The notes under the pieces were generated by a model. The model was given only the letters and a program-made list of their open reading frames with translations. It searched no databases and was not told the origin of the DNA. A program made the translations under genes and the position numbers. From assembly GCA_014529385.2 (NCBI GenBank), contig CM043963.1, positions 70,650,912-70,714,911 on the forward strand: a stretch of DNA of 64,000 bases, given 5' to 3'. Shown here one piece after another: positions 1 through 11,192 of this stretch. Every line of letters starts with the position of its first letter. Positions within the stretch are counted from its first letter, which is position 1. This DNA comes from Adiantum capillus-veneris (Eukaryota > Streptophyta > Polypodiopsida > Polypodiales > Pteridaceae).

Positions 1-41
1 ATATAGGTAGTTGTTCCGAATTCCTCGCATTGCTGTTGTAG

Positions 42-545
42 GAAGACCCCGTGCTCGAATATCGAAAGTTCCAAGTGTTTGAGCTTATTTATGAGCAAGC
101 TCGAAGATCCCTAGTTTACCAGTTCAGGCGAGATGTCAGGGAGATACTGTTGAAGGGTTATACGCCACACTCCACTCGCATTGATAGAGGATGGGAACTT
201 GATTGGACATTTCCAGGAGGGGTTTACTACATCAACGGTCGGAAGCTAGGATGCCTTGCTACCGACTTGAAGAAGATACATTGGGGAGAAGAGTTGAGAG
301 TAATAGAGATATTCTACTTGGTGCCTACACGATTGGACCAGACTGTTTCAGACAACTCCAATCAAACCATCAACGACTGGCTTTTGGAGAAGGTCACCAA
401 CGTGATCCTAGCGAACCGAGTCAAAACCTTTGGATTACTGAAGGCGGAACTCTGGCTTGATATCTTAGTTTATTATCCAATCAAGAATGAGTATAGAAAC
501 TATTACACGAATGAAGTAGTTCATCACGTGAATACCATCTCCTAG
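42..545 (+). CDS. Unidentified open frame without ATG, possible terminal exon
   Basis: A frame of about 168 codons is open from just after a TAG at 39-41 to a TAG at 543-545. It contains no methionine codon, so it is not a complete gene here. The bases before it (a pyrimidine-rich stretch ending in ttgtag at 36-41) look like a splice acceptor, so a last exon of a gene lying left of the window is possible. The product is mixed charged and aromatic, with no signal peptide, no membrane span and no motif I recognise. The 5' border of a dispersed repeat lies five bases after the stop. A decayed transposon fragment is the main alternative. Function unknown. Confidence 0.3.
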   Translation, partial: EDPVLEYRKFQVFELIYEQARRSLVYQFRRDVREILLKGYTPHSTRIDRGWELDWTFPGGVYYINGRKLGCLATDLKKIHWGEELRVIEIFYLVPTRLDQTVSDNSNQTINDWLLEKVTNVILANRVKTFGLLKAELWLDILVYYPIKNEYRNYYTNEVVHHVNTIS

Positions 546-549
546 GCGT

Positions 550-1785
550 TGATAGCCGTTTTTCGGCTCTCCATAATTGCCATAGTAAGTTACTCCACCC
601 TACCAAATTCACCCAAACGCTATGGCTATCCCTACCATTTCACTGTACATAGGCGTGTGTGAGTTAGGGGGCTTTTACCATATCTTCTTAAAAACCCTCA
701 GCTAGCTAGTCACTGGGCTAGTTGAGCCAAAAAAATAAAAAAATAAAAGTATATTATGGCCTCTTTGTGTGTAAATATTTCATTGTATATATGGCCTAAA
801 TATAAGGATTTTTTATAATTATTTTGGTATTTTATTTAAATATTTCTACTTAGGTGTGTGTTTTATTAAACCTATGTACACCTTCTTTCATCCTCTTACA
901 CCATAATTATATTTTTTGCCAATATGTACATACTCTAACCTCATATTTTTCCTTTATACAAATCACTCCCACATTTTCACTCTCACCCTCGTGAAAACAA
1001 AAAATTGATTTCTACTCATTGGTTACTTTCATTATATTATTTACTTGCATACCTTTTCCTCTTTCACCCAAAATAATTCAAGGAGGGACCATATCATATG
1101 ATTCCAATATGTTTCCATATCCATAACTCCTCCATATTTTTATTATTATTTTTACTCATTATTCTAACACCATGTGCTCATTGAGCTAAAGTCCATGAAT
1201 AGTCCATACACTAGTCCCACCATGTATATATTTCTTTATTCACCAATAATCCTCCTCCATGCATGGGTCAAGGGAAACTTGGATGCTTTGTATTATAATA
1301 TGACAAAGGAGGGGCTCACTCTTGGATGCATTGTACAAATTCAACAAAGGAGGGGGCCACTAAAAGACTTTTGCAGGCATAAAAAACAGGCTTTTTGGTG
1401 AGAATTTTGGCACCTATCTCCACTCCGAATTTGGAGCGGTGGTCAAAAGAGAAAATGTAGCCCACGCTTTGAATAATCACCTCAAAGCTTTTCATGATTT
1501 TTGGAGCTACCAGCGGTGAGCTATGATTTTTTGAGTGGACCCCAGTCTGCCCACTTTTCTCACAAGTAGCCCTTAGTCTTCTCTTACCCTTCCACACACC
1601 TACTCACTCTTACACATCCCTCCCTCTCCTTCCCTCACTCAAAGCTGCAATTTCCATGGCTTCTCCCACCCTCTTCACCATTACCCTTCTCTCTCATCCC
1701 TATAGTTCTTTTATGAACCTCTATATACATACACCCTCTCCATGTCTCTCTCTATTGCTTCTATGTTACAATTTCATTTACCTCT
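550..1785 (+). repeat. Dispersed LTR-like repeat, copy 1
   Basis: This starts TGATAGCCGTTTTT and matches 54671-55905 along its length in the same orientation. Shared landmarks include the CTCAGCTA.CTAGTCA block near 700 and the TCACCTCA...GTGAGCTATGATTTTT block near 1470-1535. The two copies are clearly diverged. Small minus-strand frames (1316-1597 here, 55443-55670 in the other copy) translate similarly only because the DNA is homologous. The sharp start and the LTR-like sequence that follows suggest the 5' part of a long terminal repeat. No target-site duplication was found. Confidence 0.75.
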
Positions 1786-2337
1786 CCTAAAAATATCTAA
1801 AATTCAGCATCTTAACCATGATAACTTCTGCAAATTGAGGATTTTTCATCAACAAATCCTCTTTTCATCGTGGTGGTCAACCGTGGCGGCGGCGTAAAGA
1901 AGCGAAGAAGACCAGCGGTCATTTTTTCCACAATCTACACAAGGGTGAGTTCAAGCTTCTTCAAAGCTTCACCATCTCAATGATTCTCTTTTAATTCACC
2001 CCTCTTCCTTCATCAAATCAACTCATCCTACCCATTGTAAATGTATCACTGACAATTCTAGTGATTATTACCACTAAGAACTAACTTCTCTTGTAAAAAT
2101 GCACCCACACTATCAACATATGGAGTAGGCAACCGCACAAGTAAACCAAATTCACTCACTCCCATGGAAGTTTCTCTCCTTTCACCACATCAATAATTCT
2201 CTTACTTGAGCCCACATCCATGTGACTCAAGAGAAAAGAGAGACCCCATTATCATTTGAAATTCATAAAAATTCATAATCCTTGATCTTTCCTAATAAAA
2301 TTGATTAGGCTTAATCCTAATCAAGGCTTCTAAAACC

Positions 2338-2346
2338 TATAAATAG
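2338..2346 (+). promoter_or_regulatory. TATA box (TATAAATAG)
   Basis: A consensus plant TATA box lies about 1 kb upstream of the gag frame inside the LTR-like region. A transcription start near 2370 would follow. This is a sequence match only. Confidence 0.5.
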
Positions 2347-2846
2347 AACCCATTCCTTCTTGTAAAAGACATCACCATACCATTGCACACTAGATTGAGC
2401 GTACCACACGCCAGTTCTATCTTGGTTGTAAAGAGAGAGTAAGCTTTCTATACACCATCACCTTGGTGCATAGAAAAGCTTGAGCTAGTTTGAGTGAGTG
2501 GGAGTAGAAGATATTCTTCCTACCATTGTTGTATCTACCCCAACATCAATGAATTGGTAGTTTTGGGTGCAATTCATGTCCAAAGGCTCACGCTTCTCCT
2601 CCAATTTGGCTTGGCAAACTCATTCAGCTTCATAAGGTGACTTGTTTCATTGAAGGTTGTTGTTTTGTTGCTTGTGATTCATTGTCTATTGTTTGGCTAC
2701 CATTGTAAGAGGGTGGATGGTGAGAGGGCTCCCATAACCCTAAGACAATGTGCTAGTGATGCTATAACCAAATCTTGTCACTTGATTCCGCAAGCTCTAA
2801 GTTCCTTTTTGTGCAAAATATAAAGTTGAAGCTAAGTTATACACCA

Positions 2847-2851
<5 letters not shown>

Positions 2852-2892
<41 letters not shown>
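2852..2892. repeat. (CT)n microsatellite
   Basis: About 20 uninterrupted CT dinucleotides in the presumed transcribed leader of the LTR-like region. Confidence 0.95.
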
Positions 2893-2895
<3 letters not shown>

Positions 2896-3334
2896 TTTTA
2901 GTGTGTGAGAGTGTTCCATTGGTGTTAGGGTTAGCGTAAATTCATTGCTTGTTTGTGGGTTGCTCTAACGATTCTCCTCTTTTGCGTCCTAGTTCGCTCT
3001 TAAACTAGGTGGTGCCCCTTGTGTAGTTGGGATTTGGATGTGGGTTTGTTGTTTTGGTTTGTGTTGTGTTGTGCCCCAGCCCCATTGAGCAGCACGGGAG
3101 CCTTGAAGGGTGTCTAGAGGTTGCTCTTCTTGTTGCCCGCCCCGGACCGCCTCAGCGTATTTTATACGCAATCCATAAAGCCATGTAATAAGCTGATCAT
3201 CAGTTATCCTAAACCTTGAAGGGTTTCAATTGTAATAAATTTTCATCAATAAAGTGCTTTTTGTCTCTAAATCTTTGTCTCTTGATAAAGTAGAATCTTG
3301 AATTTTATTTAAAGTCTCGTGTCTATTTTGAAAT

Positions 3335-3919
3335 CCCAGTAATGTATCAAGAATTCGTATAACCCATGTAGGCACCGCCTGTTGCTCTGTACTCGGCAGC
3401 GCAGAGAAGAAGCTCCTCATTAAGCAAGCCCAACCTCCGATATTTAAGGGCGAGGGGGCAAATGTGGAGAGAGATGCAGAAGTATGGATGGAAGCCATGG
3501 ACGACTACTTTGAAGCTACGGGGACCCAACCCGTAAATCAGACCATGCTTGCGATGTTCCGCTTGACTGGCGATGCCAAGATATGGTGGAAGCAACATTG
3601 CAGGGACATGGATATTAAGGGATCTTCCCAGTCCTGGGAAGACATCAAAGCTGCAATAATGGGACGTTATTTACCGCCTACCTATAGAACCTTGAGGATG
3701 AATGAATTCTTTTCACTTTGGCAGCTGAATTCATCTGTCGAAGAATACTATACAAAGTTTGTCATTCTTCGGAGATATGACCTTGGAACAACAGGTGGCA
3801 AGGTTCTGTTAAGGACTAATCGATCCCCTGAATACTCGGCTGGAAGCTCTCACACCGACGACGCTACAGGATGCCTTGTTAAGTGCCAAACCTCTAGCTC
3901 TCGAAGTACAAAAGGCTAA
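3335..3919 (+). pseudogene. Chromovirus Gag, N-terminal part (frameshifted)
   Basis: This encodes the capsid-type Retrotrans_gag region of a Ty3/gypsy retrotransposon. The frame is open from about 3335 without an ATG until 3464. The diagnostic pieces are FRLTGDAKIWW near 3556-3590, a W-E-D segment near 3636 and EEYYTKF near 3740. After about 3790 the gag reading continues in a different frame (through LEALTP near 3840 and on into the frame of the zinc-knuckle region), so a frameshift lies near 3790-3815 and the last residues of this frame are spurious. Gag would package element RNA in cytoplasmic particles. The product is inactive here. Confidence 0.8.
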
Positions 3920-6251
3920 TCAGAACAGAAGGAATCATTGGGCAAAGAGGGCAAGGACCACTTCTTGGGATAACAGACCAGCCAACCAAGCGTATAACCA
4001 GCGCCCTATTGTGGCTACCACCACAACCATGGAGTTCCCCAATGTTCGATGCTATGGTTACGGCGAGCATGGACATTACAAATCCAATTGCCCCAGGAAC
4101 ATTCAGACAACCAACGCCAATGCCATACCCTTGAATACCCGTGGGCGTGGCCAAGCTAATGGAAGAGGAGGACGTGGAAGGATGAACAGAGGGCGAGGGC
4201 ATGGAGCTACCGCGAGAGTGAATGCCGCAGTGGTACAACCAATTGTGGGTGATGAAAAAGTGGAGAGAGCAACCCTACATGCTGCAATTGACAATCCCAA
4301 TGGTTGCGAGGAATACGTAGTCATTCATACGCCAGGATCTCTCAGAGGTGAACGAGTTAACTTCCTTATAGATTGTGGTAGTACTCTTTCATTTATTTCA
4401 CCCCGATGCATGAGGAAGCTAAAGCTAGATAAGTATCCAAAAAGCAAGCTAGTTGTAGAGTTAGCAAACGGCAAGGAAGTAGTATCTCAACATTCTGTAG
4501 AAAAAATCAACTTTGATTTAGGGGGACACCCAACTTCTGTGCAATTTCAAACCCTACCCTTAGGATTCTTTGATGGGATACTAGGGATGGACTGGCTAAA
4601 ACAAAATAGGGCCCACATACATTGTGCACAAGGGAACTTTACTTTTACAGATAACTTGGGTAATGAAGCCTTAATCCAGGGGGAAAATGGGAGACCTAAG
4701 GCTACTCTAGTTAAGGCCAACAGACTTTTGAAGGGACTAAGGAAGGGTCAGCAAATATATGCGGTTAAACTCAACAAGGTGGACCAATCAGATACCTCAC
4801 TTCGACCAAACTGGTTGAGGGAATATGACGATGTGTTCCCAGAAGACCTTACGAATCTTCCGCCACACAGAGAGGTAGATCATGAGATTGAGACTATTCC
4901 TGGATGTGAACCTATCTCAAAAAGACCCTATAAAATGTCACTTCCAGAGGCCATCGAACTCAAAGAACAGCTTAGGCAACTCATTGAGCAAGGATTCATT
5001 CGACCCAGTACTTCTCCTTGGGGTGCTCCAGTTCTTTTTCAGAAAAAGAAGGACGGGACCTTAAGGCTACGCATAGACTACCGGGGACTTAACCAGGTAA
5101 CTGTCAAGAACAAGTATCCAATTCCAAGGATTGATGAACTCTTGGACAGGCTCCACGGCGCAAAAATATTTACAAAGATTGATCTAAGGTCAGGATATTA
5201 CCAAATCAGGATCAAGGAATCATATATTCCAAAGACAGCTTTCAATACTAGGTATGGGCACTACGAGTTCACAGTAATGTCTTTTGGTCTAACAAACGCT
5301 CCTGCAAGCTTCAATCGACTTATGCAGGATATTTTCAGACCTTACCTGGATGATTTTGTCTTGGTTTTCTTTGATGACATTCTGATCTACTCTAAGAACG
5401 AGGCAGATCACGAAGAACATGTTCGCAAAGTACTTGATCTTCTCCGAAAACACCAACTTTACGCTAAAGAGAGCAAGTGCACTTTTTGCTCACCTAAAGT
5501 CCACTATCTTGGATTTGTCATATCAGCTGAGGGGATTTCAGTGGACCCAGACAAGGTCAAGGACATCATTGATTGGCCTCAACCATCCACCGTCAACGAA
5601 GTAAGGGGATTTCTTGGAATAACGTGATGGTACAGGATTTTTGTCAAGGACTATGCACGTATTGCTGCACCTTTGACGAAACTCTTGAAGAAAGGAATGA
5701 GGATTGAATGGAAGACCGAGCACAAGTCTAGCTTTGCTAAGCTAAAAGAGTTCTTGGTCTTGGCTCCTATTTGAAAGCTTCCAGATTTCAGCAAGGAATT
5801 TGAAGTAGCGACCGACGCTAGCAAATTTGCTCTAGGCGGAGTTCTTACTCAAGAAGGAAGACCAGTGGCGTATACTTCGTGAAAGTTGAGAGATCATGAG
5901 AAGAATTATCCTACTCATGATTTGGAACTTTTAGCAGTTATTCATGTGTTGAAGTTATGGAGACATTATCTTCTTGGGCACAAGTTTCAACTGGTTATAG
6001 ACCACAAGAGCTTAAAATGGATTTTTACTCAACCTATTCTCAATATGCGACAACGACGATGGATAGAGCTGTTACAGGAATATGATCTTGACATAAAGTA
6101 TAGACCAGGAAAGGAAAATGCAGTTGCAGATGGTCTTAGCCGAAAATCCTTTCTTGGAGCTATCTCTATTCCAAATAACCCTATCTGGGATAGAATCAAA
6201 GAAGCATCTTTGGTAGATCCAGAGTACCAACGTATAGTATCTCTAGTCTAG
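3800..6251 (+). pseudogene. Chromovirus Gag C-terminus, protease, reverse transcriptase and RNase H
   Basis: One frame carries the domains in order. A degenerate zinc knuckle near 4050-4095 reads [14 protein letters not shown], with the second zinc cysteine replaced by Tyr. The aspartic protease near 4350-4600 has DCGS where DSG or DTG is usual, followed by ILGMDWL. Reverse transcriptase runs from about 4880 to 5750, with catalytic FFDDILIYS near 5371 and YLGF near 5506. RNase H spans about 5790-6130, with TDAS and ending in VADGLSRK. In-frame stops lie at 5626, 5772, 5880 and 6249. Three of these are in contexts expected from C-to-T change (CGA to TGA twice, CAG to TAG). The domain order PR-RT-RH-INT is that of Ty3/gypsy. 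Dead copy. Confidence 0.88.
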
Positions 6252-7065
6252 CAGAATAAGATGCCTGAAGCTAAAGATTAATCTCTTATGGGAGGATGTC
6301 TTTACTACAGACATAGACTCTGTGTACCCAGAGACCCAGCTCTAAAGAAGAATATTCTATATGAAGCACATGATAGCCCTACATCCGGACATCCAGGCTA
6401 TGCTAAGACTCTTCATGCTGTCAGGAGGAGTTATTTTTGGTTTGGGATGAAAGGAGACATACTTCGCTATGTGACGCAATGTCTTTCTTGTCAATGGATA
6501 AAGTCCAAAAGAATCAAGTTACCAGGGCAACTTCAACCTCTTGACATACCCCAGATGAAATGGGAATACATCAGTATGGATTTTGTTACAGGATTACCTT
6601 CTACAGGAGGTTATGACTCTGTTTTCGTGGTTGTTGATATGCTCACAAAAGTGGCTCATCTAATACCCGTAAAGACAACCTTTACTACTTCAGATGTTAG
6701 TCGGGTATTCATCAAGGAGATTTTTAGGTTACATGGTCTACCCAAGCGTATCGTCAGCGATAGAGATGCCAAGTTTACATCAAAATTTTGGACTTCTCTT
6801 TTCCAATCTATTGGGTCACAATTAGCCTTTAGTACAGCGTATCATCCACAGACAGATGGGCAAACTGAGAGAGTTAATCAAGTCATTGAGGACATTCTCA
6901 GAGCCTATTGTTCGCAAGAGCCAAAGAAGTGGTTACAATATCTACCTTTGGTGGAGTATGCTTACAACTCTTCCGAACACAGAAGCATTGGAATGTCACC
7001 TTTCAAAGCTCTTTATGGACAGGACTATTTAGCACCACTGAACTTCTCAGATCCGACCATCAGGG
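6252..7065 (+). pseudogene. Chromovirus integrase, first part, split by fold-back element
   Basis: This continues the same frame after a TAG at 6249 and a TAA near 6280. The H-H-C-C zinc-binding motif is visible between about 6365 and 6495 (AHDSPTSGH, then CLSC). The catalytic core follows, with the first Asp in SMDFVTGLP near 6575, the second in SDRDAKF near 6757, and the Glu in TDGQTERVN near 6855. The frame runs into the inserted fold-back element at 7066. The remainder resumes at 8469 in the same frame, as expected for an insertion into one gene. Integrase would join element cDNA to the chromosome. Confidence 0.88.
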
Positions 7066-8468
7066 CATTAGGAGATTTCGGAGGTCTTTTGGAGGGCCTT
7101 TTGGTAGAGAGAGGAAAATAAGCTCCTCCAATGAGAGAAGAGCCTACGTTACGTAGAAAAATAGATTGATATTAACAAAAATATAAAAGGTGTCCCTCTC
7201 CTCATTTAATAATCTAGTGGTCCTTGAAGACGAGCACTCTCTTTTATTTAATGCGAGCACCTTTTTCAGAAGGTAGATGCGGTGCATTTGATACAGGATA
7301 CGTCATCACTAGAACTCAAAAAGTCACAAAACTATCAAGTGGTGGAAGATTTTGAAACTTTTGATACTGCCAATGCGTCCGGAACACATATATCTCCTAG
7401 AAATGAATGTCCAATTGCCTCGCTTAGACATCCAAAGAGGCCAAAAATGTCAAACACCCCTAAAAGAACATTTTACTAACGGCGTGCGAGGGGGCATTTC
7501 AAAATTTTGGAATGCCTCCTCGCACGCCGTTAGTAAAAAGGCCATTTTTCCCTCTTTTTAGGGAGCTTTTTGAGAGAAAAATGTCCAAAAACCTCTAAAA
7601 AGGGCCTTTTTGGAAAGATAAGTGTCCAAAAATCACTAAAAAGAGCTTTGTACTAATGGCGCGCGAGGGGGCATTCCAAAATTTTGGAATGCCTCCTCGC
7701 GCGCCGTTAGTAAAAAGGCCCTTTTTTCCTCTTTTTAGGGAGCTTTTTGAGAGGAAAATGTCCAAAAACCTCTAAAAAGGGGCTTTTTGGAAAGATAAGT
7801 GTCCAAACATCACTAAAAAAAACTTTGTACTAACGGCGCGCGAGGGGGCATTCCAAAATTTTGGAATGCCTCCTCGCGCGCCGTTAGTAAAAAGGCCCTT
7901 TTTTCTTTTTTTTGGGAGCTTTTTGAGAGGAAAATATCCAAAAACCTCTAAAAAGGGGCTTTTAGGAAAAATAAGTGTCCAAAAACCCCCAAAAATGGGC
8001 TTTGTACTAACGGCGCGCAGAGGGGCATTCTAAAATTTTAGAATGCCTCCTCGCGCACCTTTAGTAAAAAGCCCATTTTTGGGGGTTTTTTGACATTTTT
8101 TGCCTCTCAGGATGTCGGAATGAGACAAGTAGACATTCGTTTTTAAGGTATTTTGGCGTTCCGGATGCATTGGTGGTGTCAAAATCCTCAAAATCTATCA
8201 CTATTTTACAGTTTGTGACTTTTCAACTTTCAGTGATGACGTAAGCTGCATTTAATGCGCCGCACCTGCCTCCTGAAAAAGACGCTCGCATTAAATAAAA
8301 AAGTGACCGTTTTCAAAGACGATTGGGAATATAAATCTACTTTTCAAAGTGTCTGGTTGTCCTTTTGGACGTACTCACAAGGTGCAAGTGCATTTTAAAA
8401 AAAGTTTTTAGAGAGAGAAATACAATTTCTTACAAGGCCCTCCAAATGACCTCCGAAATTTTCTAATG
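7066..8468. mobile_element. Fold-back (long inverted repeat) element inserted in integrase
   Basis: The 1403-bp insertion begins CATTAG and ends CTAATG. The two arms are inverted repeats of each other for roughly 400 bp. Near the ends, TTTCGGAGGTC followed by TTGGAGGGCCTT on the left matches the reverse complement of the right end. Further in, TTTAATGCGAGC, TACGTCATCACT and GCATCCGGAAC (one base different) recur in mirrored order. The centre of symmetry is near 7770. Between the arms lie four palindromes at a 177-bp period. There is no transposase frame, so it is non-autonomous. The junctions (CAGGG before, GTAGAAG after) leave at most 1-2 bases of target duplication. Superfamily is unassigned; a Mutator-like or other fold-back type is possible. 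Confidence 0.85.
7473..8072. repeat. Four ~60-bp palindromes at 177-bp period
   Basis: Each unit is a near-perfect palindrome. It runs from ACTAACGGCGCGCGAGG through a central CCAAAATTTTGG to the mirrored CCTC...CGCGCGCCGTTAGT. The centres fall between bases 7504/7505, 7681/7682, 7858/7859 and 8035/8036, so the spacing is exactly 177 bp three times. The outer two units carry small changes (GCGTGCGAG in the first, GCGCAGAGG in the fourth). Linkers between units are T-rich on one side and A-rich on the other and are themselves partly mirrored. Confidence 0.93.
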
Positions 8469-9018
8469 GTAGAAGCTTCTAGGAAGATGTTAGAAGATAT
8501 GGAAGCACAGACTAGAGCTATTTGCCAGGACATTCAGGCCGCTCAGGATAGACAGAAGCACTATGCAGATAAGAACCGTTCGGAAAGAACTTTCAAAGAA
8601 GGAGATACGGTTTTTTTGCGAGTCCGACCAAAGAAAAGCAACTTATCTCTAGGCAGATATAAGAAGCTAAGCCCAAGGTATTGTGGACCATTCGAGATCG
8701 TTAAGGTTGTGAGTGACCAAGCCTACAAGCTAAAGTTACCTGCAAACTTGAAGGTTCATGATGTATTCCACGTCAGCTTACTCAAACCCTATATTCCTAA
8801 CCCTGATCAATTCTTGGACTCAGATCAGATAGTCATGCCAGCACAAGGAGTTCTCGAGCTCCAACCTGACTACGTACTGGAAACAAGGGAAAGGAAGTTA
8901 CGCAACAGAAACTATCACGGAGCATATGGTAAAGTGGAAGGATTACCCTGAAGAAAATGCAACTTGGGAGGACGAACCAACGCTTATAAAGGATTACCCA
9001 AGCACATTCTTGAGATGA
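8469..9018 (+). pseudogene. Chromovirus integrase C-terminus and chromodomain (frameshifted)
   Basis: This continues the integrase frame right after the fold-back element. It shows the GPY/F-type region (RYCGPFEIV near 8680) and a VFHVSLLKPY segment near 8765. Near 8900-8910 the frame shifts. The other frame then reads MVKWKDYPEENATWE (about 8930-8975) and ends at a TGA at 9016-9018. The W-K-x-Y-P-E-E-N-A-T-W-E pattern is a chromodomain signature, which assigns the element to the chromovirus branch of Ty3/gypsy. In that group the domain guides integration towards particular chromatin. The frameshift would remove it from the protein. Confidence 0.85.
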
Positions 9019-9040
9019 AGACATCTCAATTTTTCACGTT

Positions 9041-9048
9041 GGGGAGGT
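9041..9048 (+). other. Polypurine-tract-like GGGGAGG before LTR start
   Basis: GGGGAGGT lies 22 bases after the chromovirus stop and directly before TGTAAGG. This is the normal position of the plus-strand primer of a 3' LTR, and it suggests that the LTR copy at 9049 may be the chromovirus's own 3' LTR. Confidence 0.45.
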
Positions 9049-9715
9049 TGTAAGGTCTCTGACCCCGATCAAAAAGAGCACCCTTGTACCATGAACTGAA
9101 TATAATGAAATAAGTTACTATTTTTAGCAGTTTTCCAGATTCTGTGAGTGCCATGATGTTTAGAATGTTTTAAAGCTCCGAAATGTGAATTAAAATAATT
9201 TTTTGTAAAAAAATTCCAAAAATAGTAAGTTTTTGGTCACCTGACCCGTCCAGTTCTGATTGTCTCGAAAAACTACAACCGTACCCCGAATTTCAAAAAA
9301 ATGCATTTTCGGACCCCGGGGGCTGCTAAATATGGCAGGTACTCGGGCCAGTACGCCTTAGTTAGAGCTTTCTATAGCAATTTTCGGCATCAAAATCCGA
9401 CTCGTATGACCCGTTTTAGCCTAGAACCAATTTTCCTAAAAATTGTCCAGGGAGGTACCGGGGGCCCGGGACTGTGTGGGAACAGGTTCCAGCCCACTCC
9501 AGATCAGCTTTAGCAGCTAGGGGGTGCCCTCTTGCTTTGTGAGAGTCCTAGGAGAGTTTCCAAGCCAGTAACTAAGTCTTAGAGTCAGGTAAACTAGCCA
9601 ACCTGACACTTGGTGAGTAGGCAACTAGACTTGCCAATGTAGTGAACTGAGTGCTCCTCCAGATGCTAATAGTAGGGCTGGTCGATTTTCAGCCAGTAGG
9701 AGCCTATTTAAAGGC

Positions 9716-9718
<3 letters not shown>

Positions 9719-9800
<82 letters not shown>
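9719..9800. repeat. (CA)n microsatellite
   Basis: About 40 CA repeats directly after the TATTTAAAG box of the long LTR. Copy 2 has only short CA runs at the same place (15910-15960), so the tract expanded or contracted after the copies separated. Confidence 0.97.
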
Positions 9801-9803
<3 letters not shown>

Positions 9804-10648
9804 GCTCACACACACCTACACACACTCTGGGAAGGTGCTGCCGGAACACACACCTTTTGAAGGAGAAGCAAGGAGGGAGGTGCTGTCGAATTCTTGCCTC
9901 AAGAAGCTCGATTAGATCAGAGAATCAAGAGGATTATCAGCCCTTAATCACGGTAACCACGGTCTAATTAATGATTTCTGCAAATCCTTTTCATTACCAT
10001 CTAAATTTCTCGTCTATTATGCTTATTCCTAGTCGTAATTCTCTATAATCACTCTCTAAATTCTCCTTAACCATATTCTATTATTTAATCATCATCCCAT
10101 AGCTGAATTATCAGCCATTCATCACTCTTAATTAATGATTAGTGCACGATTATTAGAATTTCTCTCTCTAGGTAGTATAGAAATTAATCGGTAAGCTGGT
10201 AATTGTGTAGATTGATGAGAATCACTCTTTCTATCACGCATTAATATTGTAGCTGATTTAGACCCATCTCTGTTATGCATTGATATATAATTAAGGTAAG
10301 ATTAATCTGTCATTAAGTCTCTACGAGGTGGTTTTTATCACACCTATGCATGCGGTGATTCTGCACCCTCTAATTGCTAGGAAAGAGATTAATCGTGCTT
10401 AATTCATCTCTCTGGTAATTCCATTAGTGAAATCCGATTATTCTTAATCATGTAAGCCGAGTAATTATCTTTAGAGCCGGTTTCCCTAGGATTATGTGTC
10501 ATCCATAATGATTGCTATATGGAAAAATCTAACCTCCCATGTAGCAGGCATTGTTTGATGTTGCTAATCTATCATTTGGCTTGTTATGACGCTTACGGAC
10601 ATTAGCTCTTTTCCCCCAAGTTAAATTACTTAAAGTAGTGAGTTTAAA

Positions 10649-10810
10649 ATGGCCCCGGTTAAGAGGACTCGCTTTGGTGGAGCCCATGACCACGAGGCAG
10701 GAATGAGCAAGGTGAATGGAAAGGGAAAAGCTCCCATGGAGGAACAAATACCGGCCATCTCACGGGCCATCGATGAAGAAATGGAAGAGGTAGATCATAA
10801 TTTCATTTAA
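10649..10810 (+). CDS. Short frame inside the long LTR (53 residues)
   Basis: ATG at 10649 opens a basic-then-acidic peptide starting MAPVKRTRFGG and ending near EEMEEVDHNF at a TAA at 10808. The same frame occurs in copy 2 at 16789-16959. Within the shared part most differences are silent transitions, with one Met/Thr change. Copy 2 reads through where copy 1 has its stop (CAA against TAA). A basic start of this kind recalls Gag N-termini, but the assignment is a guess. It lies downstream of the LTR TATA-like box, so it could be translated from an LTR-driven RNA. Confidence 0.35.
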   Translation: MAPVKRTRFGGAHDHEAGMSKVNGKGKAPMEEQIPAISRAIDEEMEEVDHNFI

Positions 10811-11088
10811 GTTGTTTAATTTAACATTGTACACGTTTAGTTAGGAATGACTATCCCCAAACATGTTGGAGAAGTCCGATGGAAACCTCGGCATTGAATT
10901 CATTGTACATTAAGTTCTAAAGTAGGAAGGAAATGATTGATGGGTATGCTGGTTGCAATTAGGAAAGAATGTCTGCTAGGGAAAATTTAGCTCGACATGT
11001 TCATTTTATTTCCAATGTTGAATCAGTCCTGACCCCCCTACTGATCACAGGGGGTAGAGTTCCTCGTTAAGGGCTCTTGAATCCACGA

Positions 11089-11192
11089 CTTGCTTTCTAT
11101 GCGCTGGATACCCATGACTTGCTTTCTATGTGGTGGGAACCCACATCTTGCTTTCTATGCGGTGGGAGTGTCCATGATGTGCTTTCTATGCG
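11089..11192. repeat. Four-copy 29-31 bp tandem repeat
   Basis: TGCTTTCTATG recurs at 11091, 11120, 11149 and 11180, each followed by a G/T-rich GGTGG-type spacer. The same array is present in copy 2 at about 17228-17330. Confidence 0.85.

Larger units (their letters stand above)
1786..3334 (+). other. LTR-like region with promoter and poly(A) signals, no gene
   Basis: No coding frame is supported here. The stretch holds a TATA box (2338-2346), a CT microsatellite (2852-2892), and a poly(A)-like cluster with AATAAA near 3235-3253. It runs into the gag frame near 3335. With 550-1785 this could be one 2.8-kb 5' LTR of the chromovirus that follows, but the LTR-like sequence at that element's 3' end (9049) is unrelated, so the assignment is tentative. 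Confidence 0.45.

Noticed and set aside
7473-8072. CRISPR-like array (regular palindromic repeats)
   Set aside because: The period is 177 bp with homologous linkers rather than unique spacers, and the context is a plant retrotransposon.
9625-9860. His/Thr and Cys/Val repeat proteins over the CA tract
   Set aside because: They are pure dinucleotide-repeat translations, absent from the homologous LTR copy 2.
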